Shown in pieces: positions 6,882 to 12,752 of a stretch of DNA of 12,752 nt. The stretch is from contig URVL01000059.1 of assembly GCA_900551265.1 (NCBI GenBank), positions 1-12,752 on the forward strand. The letters are read 5' to 3'. A model generated the notes under the pieces. That model was not told where the DNA came from. It saw only the letters and a list, made by a program, of their open reading frames with translations, and made no database searches. How positions within the stretch are numbered: position 1 is the stretch's first letter; each line of letters opens with the position of its first letter. Source of the DNA: an uncultured Eubacteriales bacterium (lineage in GTDB: Bacteria; Bacillota; Clostridia; Oscillospirales; QAMX01). A program made the position numbers and the translations under genes.

Positions 6882-7364
6882 TTATGTTGACGCAGCAGCG
6901 TCCTGCTCTTCGACACAATCAATCACCAAAACAATTGACAGGGCCAATACTTCATTCCAACCATCAGAAATGTCCAGCACATAAGAATCGCCCCAGGTGA
7001 ACCACTCTTTTTTTACAGTTGCAATTTGATGTCCCTGCGCATAAATAGCATAGTCGTGCGCCCAGAAAGAGCCGTCCACGCTCCAACCGGGTCCCTCCAA
7101 CGTATATTTGGGCCGTAAAAAAGTGAATTCCCGTCGAATCAGGGCAACAAACTCCCCATTTCGGTAAATTCGGTACTTTGGCATCCAACTCCAGGCTTTT
7201 TGCTCAAAATAAGCCACTTTCTTGCCTTCTAGGTCATATAAATGCAGTTTTTTTACCCAGGAAAAAACTTCGCCCTCAGCATAATAGCGGTCATTTCCAT
7301 TCTCATCTTTTATGTAGAATCTATCTCGCCAGGAGAAAGCTTTCTGTTTAATAAATAATCGCAT
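6882..7364 (-). CDS. LURP-one-related (LOR/YxjI-like) protein
   Basis: This 160-residue protein belongs to the LURP-one-related family (DUF567), a tubby-like beta-barrel fold. It shows the recurring aromatic-rich strands: Lys-Gln-Lys-Ala-Phe-Ser-Trp-Arg-Asp near 6-14, Glu-Gly-Glu-Val-Phe-Ser-Trp near 30-36, Leu-Tyr-Asp-Leu-Glu-Gly-Lys, Lys-Tyr-Arg-Ile-Tyr, and Tyr-Val-Leu-Asp-Ile near 128-132, ending with a hydrophobic helix at about 138-150. Bacterial members have no settled function; membrane or lipid binding has been suggested for the fold. ATG 7364 is preferred over ATG 7379 because the product then starts at the typical Met-Arg-Leu-Phe-Ile-Lys-Gln and a purine-rich stretch lies just upstream, while 7379 directly abuts a small hairpin. 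It lies 38 bases after ylmH and 41 before the ABC ATPase. Confidence 0.8.
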   Translation of the reverse strand: MRLFIKQKAFSWRDRFYIKDENGNDRYYAEGEVFSWVKKLHLYDLEGKKVAYFEQKAWSWMPKYRIYRNGEFVALIRREFTFLRPKYTLEGPGWSVDGSFWAHDYAIYAQGHQIATVKKEWFTWGDSYVLDISDGWNEVLALSIVLVIDCVEEQDAAAST

Positions 7365-7402
7365 AGTCTCTTTCTTCATAAGCCGGCAATAACGGCTTTA
7401 CA

Positions 7403-8197
7403 CTAAATATACTTTTCAATAGTAATTCCGATTCGTCCCTTTTTCGTTGTGTGACTGTCCTCCGATAAACGGAATTTTCCAAATCCACGTGCTGAGACTG
7501 TTTCTCCGCCCATAAGCTGTCGGTCCGGCTTTTCGCAAACAAGCCCGCCAACGATTACACGGCCTGACCGGATCAATGTAGCAGCTTTTTCCCGCGAAAG
7601 CCCAAAACCGGCTCCGACAATACTGTCCAACCGCAGGGACGCCACGGTGTCCTGGATCGTTCTCACATCTTTTTCGGGCACGAAAAGTTCTTCCGCAGTA
7701 ATCTCTGCAAGCGACAGCGTAACCCGTCCCGCAGAGAAAAAATTTTGCATGAGATAGGGCGCTATACTTTGCAGTACAATAAAATCACAACTCGTTTGAT
7801 TCGGTAAAATATCTCCCACCGTTTCCCGACGAATTCCAGCGCCCATCAAAGCTCCCAAAAAATCCCGGTGTCCAATCTTTACACCGGATTTTTCTGACCA
7901 GGAAGCACGAATATAGGAAAGCGGCGCATAGACACTCGGGTTTTCCTTCGCCCAATCCGGCAAAAAAAGTATAATACGGCGTTCCGCGTCTGGATAACCA
8001 CCGAAGCAGGTGTGCACAGCGCTGTCTACCTCCTGTAACATTTGTTCCGCCAATACGCGTTGACGTTCATTCAGAAAAACTGTGGACGTTACAGCGCCCG
8101 TTCGATTCATTACAGCGCACTTATCCAAGATTTGTGCCAGAGGGATATAATCCTCATCATTCCGCACATACTTTTTTAAAAAATCCTGTTTATTCAT
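7403..8197 (-). CDS. ylmH: S4-domain RNA-binding protein YlmH
   Basis: The 264-residue protein matches the YlmH family. It has an N-terminal alpha/beta domain, a central Gly-His-Arg-Asp-Phe-Leu-Gly-Ala-Leu-Met-Gly motif at 109-119, and a C-terminal S4 RNA-binding domain at about 187-245 with Ser-Arg-Glu-Lys-Ala and Gly-Arg-Val-Ile-Val-Gly-Gly. Bacillus YlmH is encoded in the division and cell wall (dcw) neighbourhood and has been linked to ribosome-associated quality control, where S4 proteins stabilise tRNA on stalled 50S subunits. Here it is not beside ftsZ or sepF genes but between a transglutaminase and a LOR gene. The start is only 2 bases after the upstream stop, implying coupled translation. 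It ends with TAG. Length is normal and no motif is missing. Confidence 0.88.
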   Translation of the reverse strand: MNKQDFLKKYVRNDEDYIPLAQILDKCAVMNRTGAVTSTVFLNERQRVLAEQMLQEVDSAVHTCFGGYPDAERRIILFLPDWAKENPSVYAPLSYIRASWSEKSGVKIGHRDFLGALMGAGIRRETVGDILPNQTSCDFIVLQSIAPYLMQNFFSAGRVTLSLAEITAEELFVPEKDVRTIQDTVASLRLDSIVGAGFGLSREKAATLIRSGRVIVGGLVCEKPDRQLMGGETVSARGFGKFRLSEDSHTTKKGRIGITIEKYI

Positions 8198-8199
8198 CC

Positions 8200-9798
8200 T
8201 TATTCCCGGTACGGCAAATCCGTAGATATTCTAATTGCTTCCGCATCTGCATCCCAATCCACTGCGAAGTCCAAAATCATACCGATATCCCGCAGACGAA
8301 AATAGTGATTAGACTGGATCAGATAAGCGGACAGGTAGACGGGACTTCCATCCACATAAATCTGACACGGCGAGAGTTCCGCAGAATCCGACGTAAGTCC
8401 GGAGGCCGTCAATTCATTCCCCGTAGGCGTATACGGATATGTAGAAAAAATCCCCACGGCATGGCTATCCTCCAGCCATACCACTTCAAACTGCGCTCCC
8501 GTACCTGTCAGCACATAGGCAAGGTCACGCAATTTTACATAATTATAGCCGTCAATCGTATAGGCTTCCATATCATATTCCACGCCATCCATATAAACCG
8601 GCGCCGTATTGACAATAGCCTCTACCGGAGAATCTGACGTCGGCGTTTCTGTTTCACCGTCAAAATCCTCATCCGGAAGTATCTCTACCTCTGTTTCCTC
8701 TTCCTGTGAAGGTTCTTCCTGCGGCAACTCCGGAAGGTCTGAAACCACATCTGTCATCGCAGGCGTAAGGGTATCCCGCTCCGGAAACTCCTCTCGATTC
8801 CAGCCGTGACGCTGCGCCCATACTTCCGTATCAGCTTCCAAAAAGTAATCATAATAAAGCTGTGTCCGATCAGAACGATCATAGGAGGCGTTATCAATTC
8901 GCACATCCGACCAGTAGTAATCGCCGTCTATACGGAGATAGTTCCAATTATGGACCACGACGGAGCCATCGCTATTATAAAAATCACCGCCGACAATCCA
9001 GCATTCAATACCCAGGCGGGCCAGTAACACTTGCACCAATGCAGAGAATTCCAAACACGATCCTATCCGATACAGTAAAAGTGTTTTGGCGTTTCTGGTA
9101 TACAGATTATCCTGCACGTCATAGTTGATTTCTCCCGCTTCATATAGAGCGTCGTAATACGCACCTTCTGACTCAATGATCGGCGCCAGGGTATCTAAGT
9201 CAAAGTAGGCAAAATCGCTCTCCCCCGTACGGTAACAATTTGCCTGCACCCACGTATAAACGGCACGAATTTTTTCCAAGGTTGAAAGGCCGTCTGTCGG
9301 GATTTCTTCCAAAATACGAGAGACCATGTAGTCCGTCTCATGGTCACCCGTATAATTGGGTACGCCGGACTCCGGCTGCAGGGTCTGCGCATAAGTATCC
9401 ACAACGCACGACGCGGTACGGCGGACGCTGTCTCCGCCAGAAGTACAAACCGCCTCTATATAATACGTGCCGTCCTGTACAAACATATCGGATGGATATC
9501 CCGCCGCATTGCCATAGGCGGGACGAATATCCCAAATAAACGTGTGGACGTTTTTTGTCAAGCCACCGCGTTCAAACCTTGCGACAGCGTTCCCAAATTC
9601 GTCATAAATTGTCAAAACGCAGTCAACGGTCCCGGATTGCACCGGAAGATACAGATAGAGCCGTCCGGCTTCCGACGGCGCAAAAACCTCCTGAGAAAGC
9701 TGTAATTCACCGACCTCAAAACCGGAAGCATACGCCGCCGGTACAAAAAGCGTTACAAAGAGCGATAGAATTAAAAATAGGGATAATGCTTTTTTCAT
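8200..9798 (-). CDS. Secreted transglutaminase-like protein with C-terminal stalk domain
   Basis: The 532-residue protein has a clear signal peptide: Lys-Lys, a hydrophobic core to about residue 20 and an Ala-Tyr-Ala cleavage site at 22-24. A beta-sandwich domain at about 27-135 resembles FlgD-like Ig modules. A transglutaminase-like core at about 150-330 carries Cys248 (Gly-Ser-Cys-Leu-Glu-Phe), His283 (Val-His-Asn-Trp) and Asp298 (Trp-Ser-Asp-Val). An acidic Pro/Glu/Asp linker covers about 352-390. The end (about 395-530) looks like a copper amine oxidase N-terminal-type stalk domain, with two Tyr/Phe-x-Lys/Arg-Leu-Arg-Asp motifs near 420-425 and 500-504. It probably acts at the cell envelope as a cysteine protease or crosslinker. 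ATG 9798 is chosen over upstream in-frame TTG 9831 and ATG 9822 because GGAGG at 9803-9807 precedes it and the signal peptide begins there. It is first gene of the eight-gene unit. Confidence 0.88.
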   Translation of the reverse strand: MKKALSLFLILSLFVTLFVPAAYASGFEVGELQLSQEVFAPSEAGRLYLYLPVQSGTVDCVLTIYDEFGNAVARFERGGLTKNVHTFIWDIRPAYGNAAGYPSDMFVQDGTYYIEAVCTSGGDSVRRTASCVVDTYAQTLQPESGVPNYTGDHETDYMVSRILEEIPTDGLSTLEKIRAVYTWVQANCYRTGESDFAYFDLDTLAPIIESEGAYYDALYEAGEINYDVQDNLYTRNAKTLLLYRIGSCLEFSALVQVLLARLGIECWIVGGDFYNSDGSVVVHNWNYLRIDGDYYWSDVRIDNASYDRSDRTQLYYDYFLEADTEVWAQRHGWNREEFPERDTLTPAMTDVVSDLPELPQEEPSQEEETEVEILPDEDFDGETETPTSDSPVEAIVNTAPVYMDGVEYDMEAYTIDGYNYVKLRDLAYVLTGTGAQFEVVWLEDSHAVGIFSTYPYTPTGNELTASGLTSDSAELSPCQIYVDGSPVYLSAYLIQSNHYFRLRDIGMILDFAVDWDADAEAIRISTDLPYRE

Positions 9799-9802
9799 GG
9801 TT

Positions 9803-9807
9803 CCTCC
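9803..9807 (-). promoter_or_regulatory. Ribosome binding site deciding the transglutaminase start
   Basis: GGAGG on the - strand ends four bases before ATG 9798. It places the start at the signal peptide rather than at the upstream in-frame TTG 9831 or ATG 9822. Confidence 0.85.
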
Positions 9808-9843
9808 GTAAAAACAACGCATGGGTTTCAAAATTCCGCAGAC

Positions 9844-9872
9844 ATTTTATCAGAATATCAGGTTAAATGCAA
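9844..9872 (-). promoter_or_regulatory. Candidate promoter of the eight-gene unit
   Basis: On the - strand, TTGCAT (9867-9872) and TAAAAT (9844-9849) are 17 bases apart. The -10 is preceded by TG one base upstream, an extended -10 that can compensate for the poor -35. An 8-bp direct repeat overlaps the -35 (see 9862-9890). Confidence 0.55.
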
Positions 9873-9890
9873 GCAATATCGCGTTAAATG
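9862..9890 (-). repeat. Direct repeat CATTTAAC x2, centre spacing 21 bp
   Basis: On the - strand, CATTTAAC occurs at 9890-9883 and again at 9869-9862. The two copies are 21 bases apart, two helical turns, and the second overlaps the candidate -35. This is the kind of spacing used by response regulators that bind tandem half-sites. No cognate regulator is identified. Confidence 0.45.
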
Positions 9891-9909
9891 TGAAAAACAG
9901 GAGGCACCA

Positions 9910-9954
9910 CACAAACAAAAGGGCATATCGCAGAAGCGTTGCGATATGCCCTTT
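9910..9954 (-). terminator. Intrinsic terminator after the HAD gene
   Basis: A perfect 14-bp stem (9918-9931 with 9941-9954) encloses a 9-base loop. On the - strand it is followed by a T-rich tract (TTTTGTTTGTGTGG). It lies 78 bases after the HAD stop and separates this unit from the transglutaminase promoter. Bases 9955-10031 hold nothing else I can name. Confidence 0.82.
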
Positions 9955-10031
9955 CCACATCCTATCAGACAATCTGTCAAAATCTTTACTTTACTGTCGC
10001 ACGTTTTTTAAAGCCATTGTCTCTTCAGATA

Positions 10032-10709
10032 TCATACTCCCAACAAAGCCGCCAAATCAAAAAGGTCAGGCGCCGTATAGTCCGGCTGTTCTGCAGTGTC
10101 CGGCGCACCACGCCTATCCCGATCCACATAGTACACGTCTATGCCGCAACATTTTGCGCCGATAATGTCCGATCTGCCATCCCCTACATGCAATATTTCT
10201 GCCGGTCGCACCCCCGTTTCCGCAAGCACGCGCCGGAAAAACGCACCACTCCGATTTGCTTTATAAACGCCCAGTTCTTCCGAAACAAAAGCCCTCTCGT
10301 GTGGAATGCGCGGTAAGAGATCCTTCACCATATTGCAATCGGCATCCGTCGAAATTACAATGCGAAAGCGTCCCTCTAAGCGCGGAAGCAACGCAAGCGC
10401 ATCTTCATACAGCGGGCTGGCATTATGCTCTTCCAAAAAAATTTCCGCTGCCTGGTCGGGATCCGCATGCATTCCCGACAATTGAAAGTACTCTGCAAAG
10501 CCGCGGCGAAACACGGATCTCATAGAGACAAACGGTGGTTCGCACAATGCGTGATAATAAGGTAAATAGCACGATCTTAGCCCCTTCGCATGCCGGGCAA
10601 CGTCCTCATTTGTCAGCGCTCGCCCCATAACACGTTCCCACATCACCGGAACTCGCGCATTTAAATCAGCCAACGTCATAAACAGGTCGAAGCTTATCAC
10701 CTGATACAA
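10032..10709 (-). CDS. HAD-superfamily hydrolase
   Basis: This 225-residue protein has the four HAD motifs: Asp8 nucleophile in Phe-Asp-Leu-Phe-Met-Thr-Leu, Ser120/Thr121 in Val-Ile-Ser-Thr-Asp, Lys150 in Gly-Val-Tyr-Lys, and Gly-Asp-Gly-Arg-Ser-Asp (176-181) with Asp177 and Asp181. A helical C1-type cap lies at about 15-100. The usual second Asp of motif I (Asp-x-Asp) is Phe here, as in haloacid dehalogenase-like and some phosphatase subgroups, so the reaction cannot be fixed. The start is TTG 10709, supported by GAGGTGATT at 10714-10722; no better ATG exists nearby. It follows the aldo/keto reductase by 31 bases and probably shares its transcript, ending at the hairpin 9910-9954. Confidence 0.82.
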   Translation of the reverse strand: MYQVISFDLFMTLADLNARVPVMWERVMGRALTNEDVARHAKGLRSCYLPYYHALCEPPFVSMRSVFRRGFAEYFQLSGMHADPDQAAEIFLEEHNASPLYEDALALLPRLEGRFRIVISTDADCNMVKDLLPRIPHERAFVSEELGVYKANRSGAFFRRVLAETGVRPAEILHVGDGRSDIIGAKCCGIDVYYVDRDRRGAPDTAEQPDYTAPDLFDLAALLGV

Positions 10710-10713
10710 ACGG

Positions 10714-10722
10714 AATCACCTC
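10714..10722 (-). promoter_or_regulatory. Ribosome binding site supporting the TTG start of the HAD gene
   Basis: GAGGTGATT on the - strand leaves nine bases from GAGG to the TTG at 10709. It is the only well-placed Shine-Dalgarno here. The next in-frame start, a GTG three codons on, would be about 18 bases away. Confidence 0.65.
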
Positions 10723-10740
10723 GTTTCTATCAAAAGCACG

Positions 10741-11661
10741 CTATTTTTTCCAGATATCCACATCTCCGGCAACTGCGCCTACATAATTTAACCGGCGTTT
10801 CGCCTCCTCATATACGTCCGCGGAAAGCGGCCCACGCAACGCCGCACGGACATTTTGTACAAGATGCTCCGTTCCGCGGGTACCACACACCCCCGCCGTA
10901 ATTGCAGGATGCGTAAGCGTATAGCGAATCAAAAAGTCATTGCGAGTCTCGCCTTCCTCCAAAAGGTCTTGCAGGCCAGAGGCCTCCCACCGTGCGTCAT
11001 AAGTCGCGTCATAGCGCTTCAAAAGCCCACGCGCCACAATTCCCGTTCCGTAATCGTCATAGGCCTTCTGAATCACGTTTTCACTCAATCGCGTCATGCA
11101 TCCATACACAACCTGAATCACCTCAACATCACGCCAGGCGGCAAAGGTCTGTAAATTACGGTAGCCATGAAGCGCAGGATAAGCATAATCTGTTGGATTT
11201 GAGTTGCGGATGGTCAAACCAATGTGTAAAATTTTCCCGGATTTTTTCAGCTCGCGCAAAGTCTCCATAACTTCTCCGTTTTCGCCGCCCTCCAAAAAGT
11301 CCGGTAAAACGCCATGGATCTGCAAAATATCAATATAATCGGTCTTTAACAGACGCAGACTCTCCTCCACATTTTCAAGTACCGTTTTTTGATCGAAGGT
11401 ATACATCGGGCCATTACCGCGCATATTGTCGCAGCACTTCGTCGCCAGAATATACTCATCACGGCGGTGCGATATGGCCTTTCCAATAAAATATTCACTG
11501 TTTGCATACTCAGGAGAAGTATCGATATAGTTAATTCCCTCATCCAAAACGCGATTTAACAGTGTAACAGCCGTAGCTTCACTGACGGGACCCAGCTCCA
11601 TTCCGCCGTACGCAAGACGCGTCACAGACAAGCCGGTTTTTCCCAAAGGTTTCTTTTCCAT
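10741..11661 (-). CDS. Aldo/keto reductase
   Basis: The 306-residue protein is an NAD(P)H-dependent aldo/keto reductase with the full catalytic tetrad: Asp47 and Tyr52 (Asp-Thr-Ser-Pro-Glu-Tyr), Lys75 (Ala-Thr-Lys) and His116 (Gln-Ile-His-Gly). The start Leu-Gly-Lys-Thr-Gly-Leu-x-Val and the later Thr-Ala-Gly-Val near residue 255 fit the beta/alpha barrel family. The Asp-Ile-Leu-Gln-Ile-His segment after Asp-Tyr-Ile is typical of the clostridial subgroup of putative oxidoreductases. Substrate cannot be read from sequence. Length is normal and no 4Fe-4S C-terminal extension is present. GGGAG at 11670-11674 lies eight bases before ATG 11661. It ends with TAG and is followed by the HAD gene. Confidence 0.92.
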   Translation of the reverse strand: MEKKPLGKTGLSVTRLAYGGMELGPVSEATAVTLLNRVLDEGINYIDTSPEYANSEYFIGKAISHRRDEYILATKCCDNMRGNGPMYTFDQKTVLENVEESLRLLKTDYIDILQIHGVLPDFLEGGENGEVMETLRELKKSGKILHIGLTIRNSNPTDYAYPALHGYRNLQTFAAWRDVEVIQVVYGCMTRLSENVIQKAYDDYGTGIVARGLLKRYDATYDARWEASGLQDLLEEGETRNDFLIRYTLTHPAITAGVCGTRGTEHLVQNVRAALRGPLSADVYEEAKRRLNYVGAVAGDVDIWKK

Positions 11662-11739
11662 ATGTAATTCTCCCTTCCATTCTTTGAATCATACCCTGAA
11701 GGCTTACGTTAATGCCGCAAGACCTTCCACCTCATATTC

Positions 11740-11768
11740 AATTTAACACGTATTATGCGAAAAAGCAA
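11740..11768 (-). promoter_or_regulatory. Possible promoter for the aldo/keto reductase-HAD unit
   Basis: On the - strand, TTGCTT (11763-11768) and TAAATT (11740-11745) are 17 bases apart. Both boxes are imperfect, and a competing -10 CATAAT lies just upstream. No terminator is visible between the regulator stop (11794) and this site, so read-through from the regulator gene is also possible. The rest of 11662-11793 holds only the ribosome binding site. Confidence 0.35.
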
Positions 11769-11793
11769 TCATATTCCGAAAAAGAAAGCGCAC

Positions 11794-12273
11794 TTACAGA
11801 GCAAACTTCTCCCTGATACGTGCGGAGCAGCTTACTTTGCCGCGTACACGAATCTGTAATACGTTCTCCTCAATCAAATCATCCAGATTTTCATTTAACA
11901 GCAATAAACCATAGCCGCTAATACATAGCTTCTGTCCCGATTTCTGTGCACGCTCCAGTTCCTCCTGTTCCAGACTATAAATGCCCATAAACCAAGTACT
12001 TTCAGCAGTTTCCTGCTGTGCGATGATGCGGTCAAATATACTCCGCTTCTGCTCCAGGCTTTGGCGGACCGCATAATTAATGAAATCACTGCGATTAGAG
12101 TAGTACCCCTGATCGACAAGCAGGTCGATCTCAGCCAACGTGGCAATATTCATGTTGACAGAGACCTTCTCCGAGACAGGCGCCGTACGGTTTGTGGAAA
12201 AGCCAAACAAGTTTCCACCCTTTCCAGCGTTTTTGCTTCCCTTTTCAATTATTAATTTACTTTCTTTGTTCAT
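11794..12273 (-). CDS. Ribbon-helix-helix (CopG-like) transcriptional regulator
   Basis: The 159-residue protein carries a ribbon-helix-helix DNA-binding domain at about 35-78: a Lys-Val-Ser-Val-Asn-Met strand, then Leu-Ala-Glu-Ile-Asp-Leu-Leu-Val and Asn-Arg-Ser-Asp-Phe-Ile-Asn-Tyr-Ala-Val-Arg helices. A basic, glycine-rich arm of about 34 residues precedes it. The C-terminal part (about 92-159) is a separate, probably beta-rich domain that I do not recognise. It lacks the His/Cys nickel ligands expected of NikR, so a metal sensor is unlikely. The ATG at 12273 has AGGGG (12282-12286) eight bases upstream. A perfect inverted repeat at 12300-12339 lies directly in front of the gene, which points to autoregulation. 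Targets beyond itself are unknown; the aldo/keto reductase is the next gene downstream. Confidence 0.8.
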   Translation of the reverse strand: MNKESKLIIEKGSKNAGKGGNLFGFSTNRTAPVSEKVSVNMNIATLAEIDLLVDQGYYSNRSDFINYAVRQSLEQKRSIFDRIIAQQETAESTWFMGIYSLEQEELERAQKSGQKLCISGYGLLLLNENLDDLIEENVLQIRVRGKVSCSARIREKFAL

Positions 12274-12299
12274 TTTGGCAGCCCCTATTTTACAATAAA

Positions 12300-12339
12300 A
12301 TAATCTATATATGATCTAATTGGATCATATATAGATTAT
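12300..12339 (-). promoter_or_regulatory. Perfect 17-bp inverted repeat, probable operator of the RHH regulator
   Basis: Arms 12300-12316 and 12323-12339 are exact reverse complements around a 6-base spacer (TAATTG). The site is AT-rich, starts 27 bases before the regulator's ATG and occupies the place where its promoter must lie. It has no T-run of its own beyond four Ts on the - strand and separates the upstream gene's terminator from the regulator. Operator is the best reading; a hairpin RNA is the alternative. Confidence 0.7.
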
Positions 12340-12364
12340 CAAAGAAGACGGGTTATGTCAAGAG

Positions 12365-12391
12365 AAAAAAATCCCGCCCATAGGGCGGGAT
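12365..12391 (-). terminator. Intrinsic terminator of the GGGtGRT gene
   Basis: A perfect 9-bp stem (12371-12379 with 12383-12391, GGGCGGGAT/ATCCCGCCC) with a 3-base loop is followed on the - strand by seven Ts (12371-12365, the first belonging to the stem). It lies 17 bases after the gene's stop codon. Confidence 0.92.
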
Positions 12392-12408
12392 TTAAAGAAC
12401 TTTTTTGC

Positions 12409-12752
12409 TTACTTCTGGCTCTCTTCAACGGCGACCGCAACCGCGACAGTTGCGCCGACCATGGGGTTATTCCCCATACCGATGAGGCCCATCATCTCGA
12501 CGTGTGCCGGGACGGAGGAAGAGCCTGCAAACTGTGCATCGGAGTGCATACGGCCCATGGTATCGGTCATGCCGTAGGAAGCAGGTCCAGCAGCCATATT
12601 ATCCGGATGCAGGGTACGGCCCGTACCGCCGCCGGAAGCAACGGAGAAATACTTCTTGCCATTCTCAACACACCACTTTTTATAGGTGCCGGCAACCGGA
12701 TGCTGGAAGCGGGTCGGGTTCGTAGAGTTACCGGTGATGGAAACGCCAACAT
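12409..12752 (-). CDS. GGGtGRT-family protein, C-terminal part (partial)
   Basis: The frame runs in from the right edge (first full codon at 12750) and ends at TAA 12409-12411, giving 113 residues of a C-terminus. The name-giving Gly-Gly-Gly-Thr-Gly-Arg-Thr motif is encoded just before the internal Met at 12597, followed by Leu-His-Pro-Asp-Asn, Tyr-Gly-Met-Thr-Asp-Thr-Met-Gly-Arg-Met and Gly-Met-Gly-Asn-Asn-Pro-Met-Val-Gly-Ala. Upstream are Ile-Thr-Gly-Asn-Ser-Thr-Asn-Pro-Thr-Arg and a Lys-Lys-Trp-Cys segment. The family is strongly conserved in gut Clostridia and has no known function; it is usually about 330 residues, so roughly two thirds is outside the window. The short product starting at 12597 is not a gene on its own. 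It is transcribed towards its own terminator at 12365-12391. Confidence 0.92.
   Translation of the reverse strand, partial: VGVSITGNSTNPTRFQHPVAGTYKKWCVENGKKYFSVASGGGTGRTLHPDNMAAGPASYGMTDTMGRMHSDAQFAGSSSVPAHVEMMGLIGMGNNPMVGATVAVAVAVEESQK

Noticed and set aside
6841..6918. N-terminal extension of the ABC ATPase to 6918
   Set aside because: The extra 26 residues are Cys/Arg-rich and unlike the family, while ATG 6840 has a well-spaced Shine-Dalgarno.
7380..7398. Hairpin AAGCCG/CGGCTT after ylmH as a terminator
   Set aside because: The stem is only 6 bp and on the - strand it is followed by ATGAAGAAAG, with no T-run. It may merely occlude the ATG at 7379.
8134..8637. A 167-codon + strand frame antisense to the transglutaminase tail
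   Set aside because: Arg/Ile/His-rich shadow translation, no ribosome binding site, and it lies over a domain-supported gene.
9799..9831. Longer transglutaminase starting at TTG 9831 or ATG 9822
   Set aside because: These would place 8-11 residues before a canonical signal peptide and ignore the GGAGG at 9803-9807.
11794..12273. Antitoxin of a toxin-antitoxin pair
   Set aside because: The RHH domain and palindromic operator fit an antitoxin, but no small toxin gene adjoins it. The neighbours are an aldo/keto reductase and a GGGtGRT gene, and the protein is longer than typical antitoxins.

Overview
The window looks like an ordinary chromosomal stretch from an endospore-forming member of the Bacillota, most likely a Clostridia (Oscillospirales-like) bacterium. 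The grounds are the spoIIAB-spoIIAC (sigma F) pair at the left edge, a GGGtGRT-family protein at the right edge, an S4-domain YlmH protein, Shine-Dalgarno-type ribosome binding sites and roughly balanced base composition. I see no rRNA, tRNA, CRISPR array, transposase or phage gene. No stretch over 300 bases lacks a gene.

Left part, + strand (1-2021): the end of the anti-sigma factor SpoIIAB overlaps the complete sigma F gene by ATGA. After a good sigma-A-type promoter (902-930) comes a PHP-domain metal-dependent phosphoesterase-like gene, closed by an intrinsic terminator (1981-2021).

Middle part, - strand (9798 down to 2026): eight genes packed so tightly (overlaps or gaps of 2-41 bases) that they look like one transcription unit. 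In transcription order they are a secreted transglutaminase-like protein with a stalk domain, YlmH, a LURP-one-related protein, an ABC ATPase, its membrane partner, a TIGR01212 radical SAM protein, a YgjP-like zinc metallopeptidase and a two-domain SGNH hydrolase. A candidate promoter with an extended -10 lies at 9844-9872. The membrane partner is cut by one in-frame amber codon (5342-5344) into halves of 265 and up to 251 residues. This is the most striking anomaly in the window. Three neighbouring genes end normally at TAG, so general recoding of UAG is unlikely.

Right part, - strand (12752 down to 9910): the C-terminal third or so of a GGGtGRT protein with a perfect terminator; a ribbon-helix-helix regulator preceded by a perfect 17-bp inverted repeat (12300-12339), probably its own operator; an aldo/keto reductase; and a HAD-family phosphatase-like gene with a TTG start, ending at a strong hairpin (9910-9954) that insulates it from the eight-gene unit.

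I did not find a convincing new defence or mobile system. The points worth following are the amber-split exporter, the regulator-operator pair, and the reason this mixed set of housekeeping, envelope and transport genes is co-transcribed.
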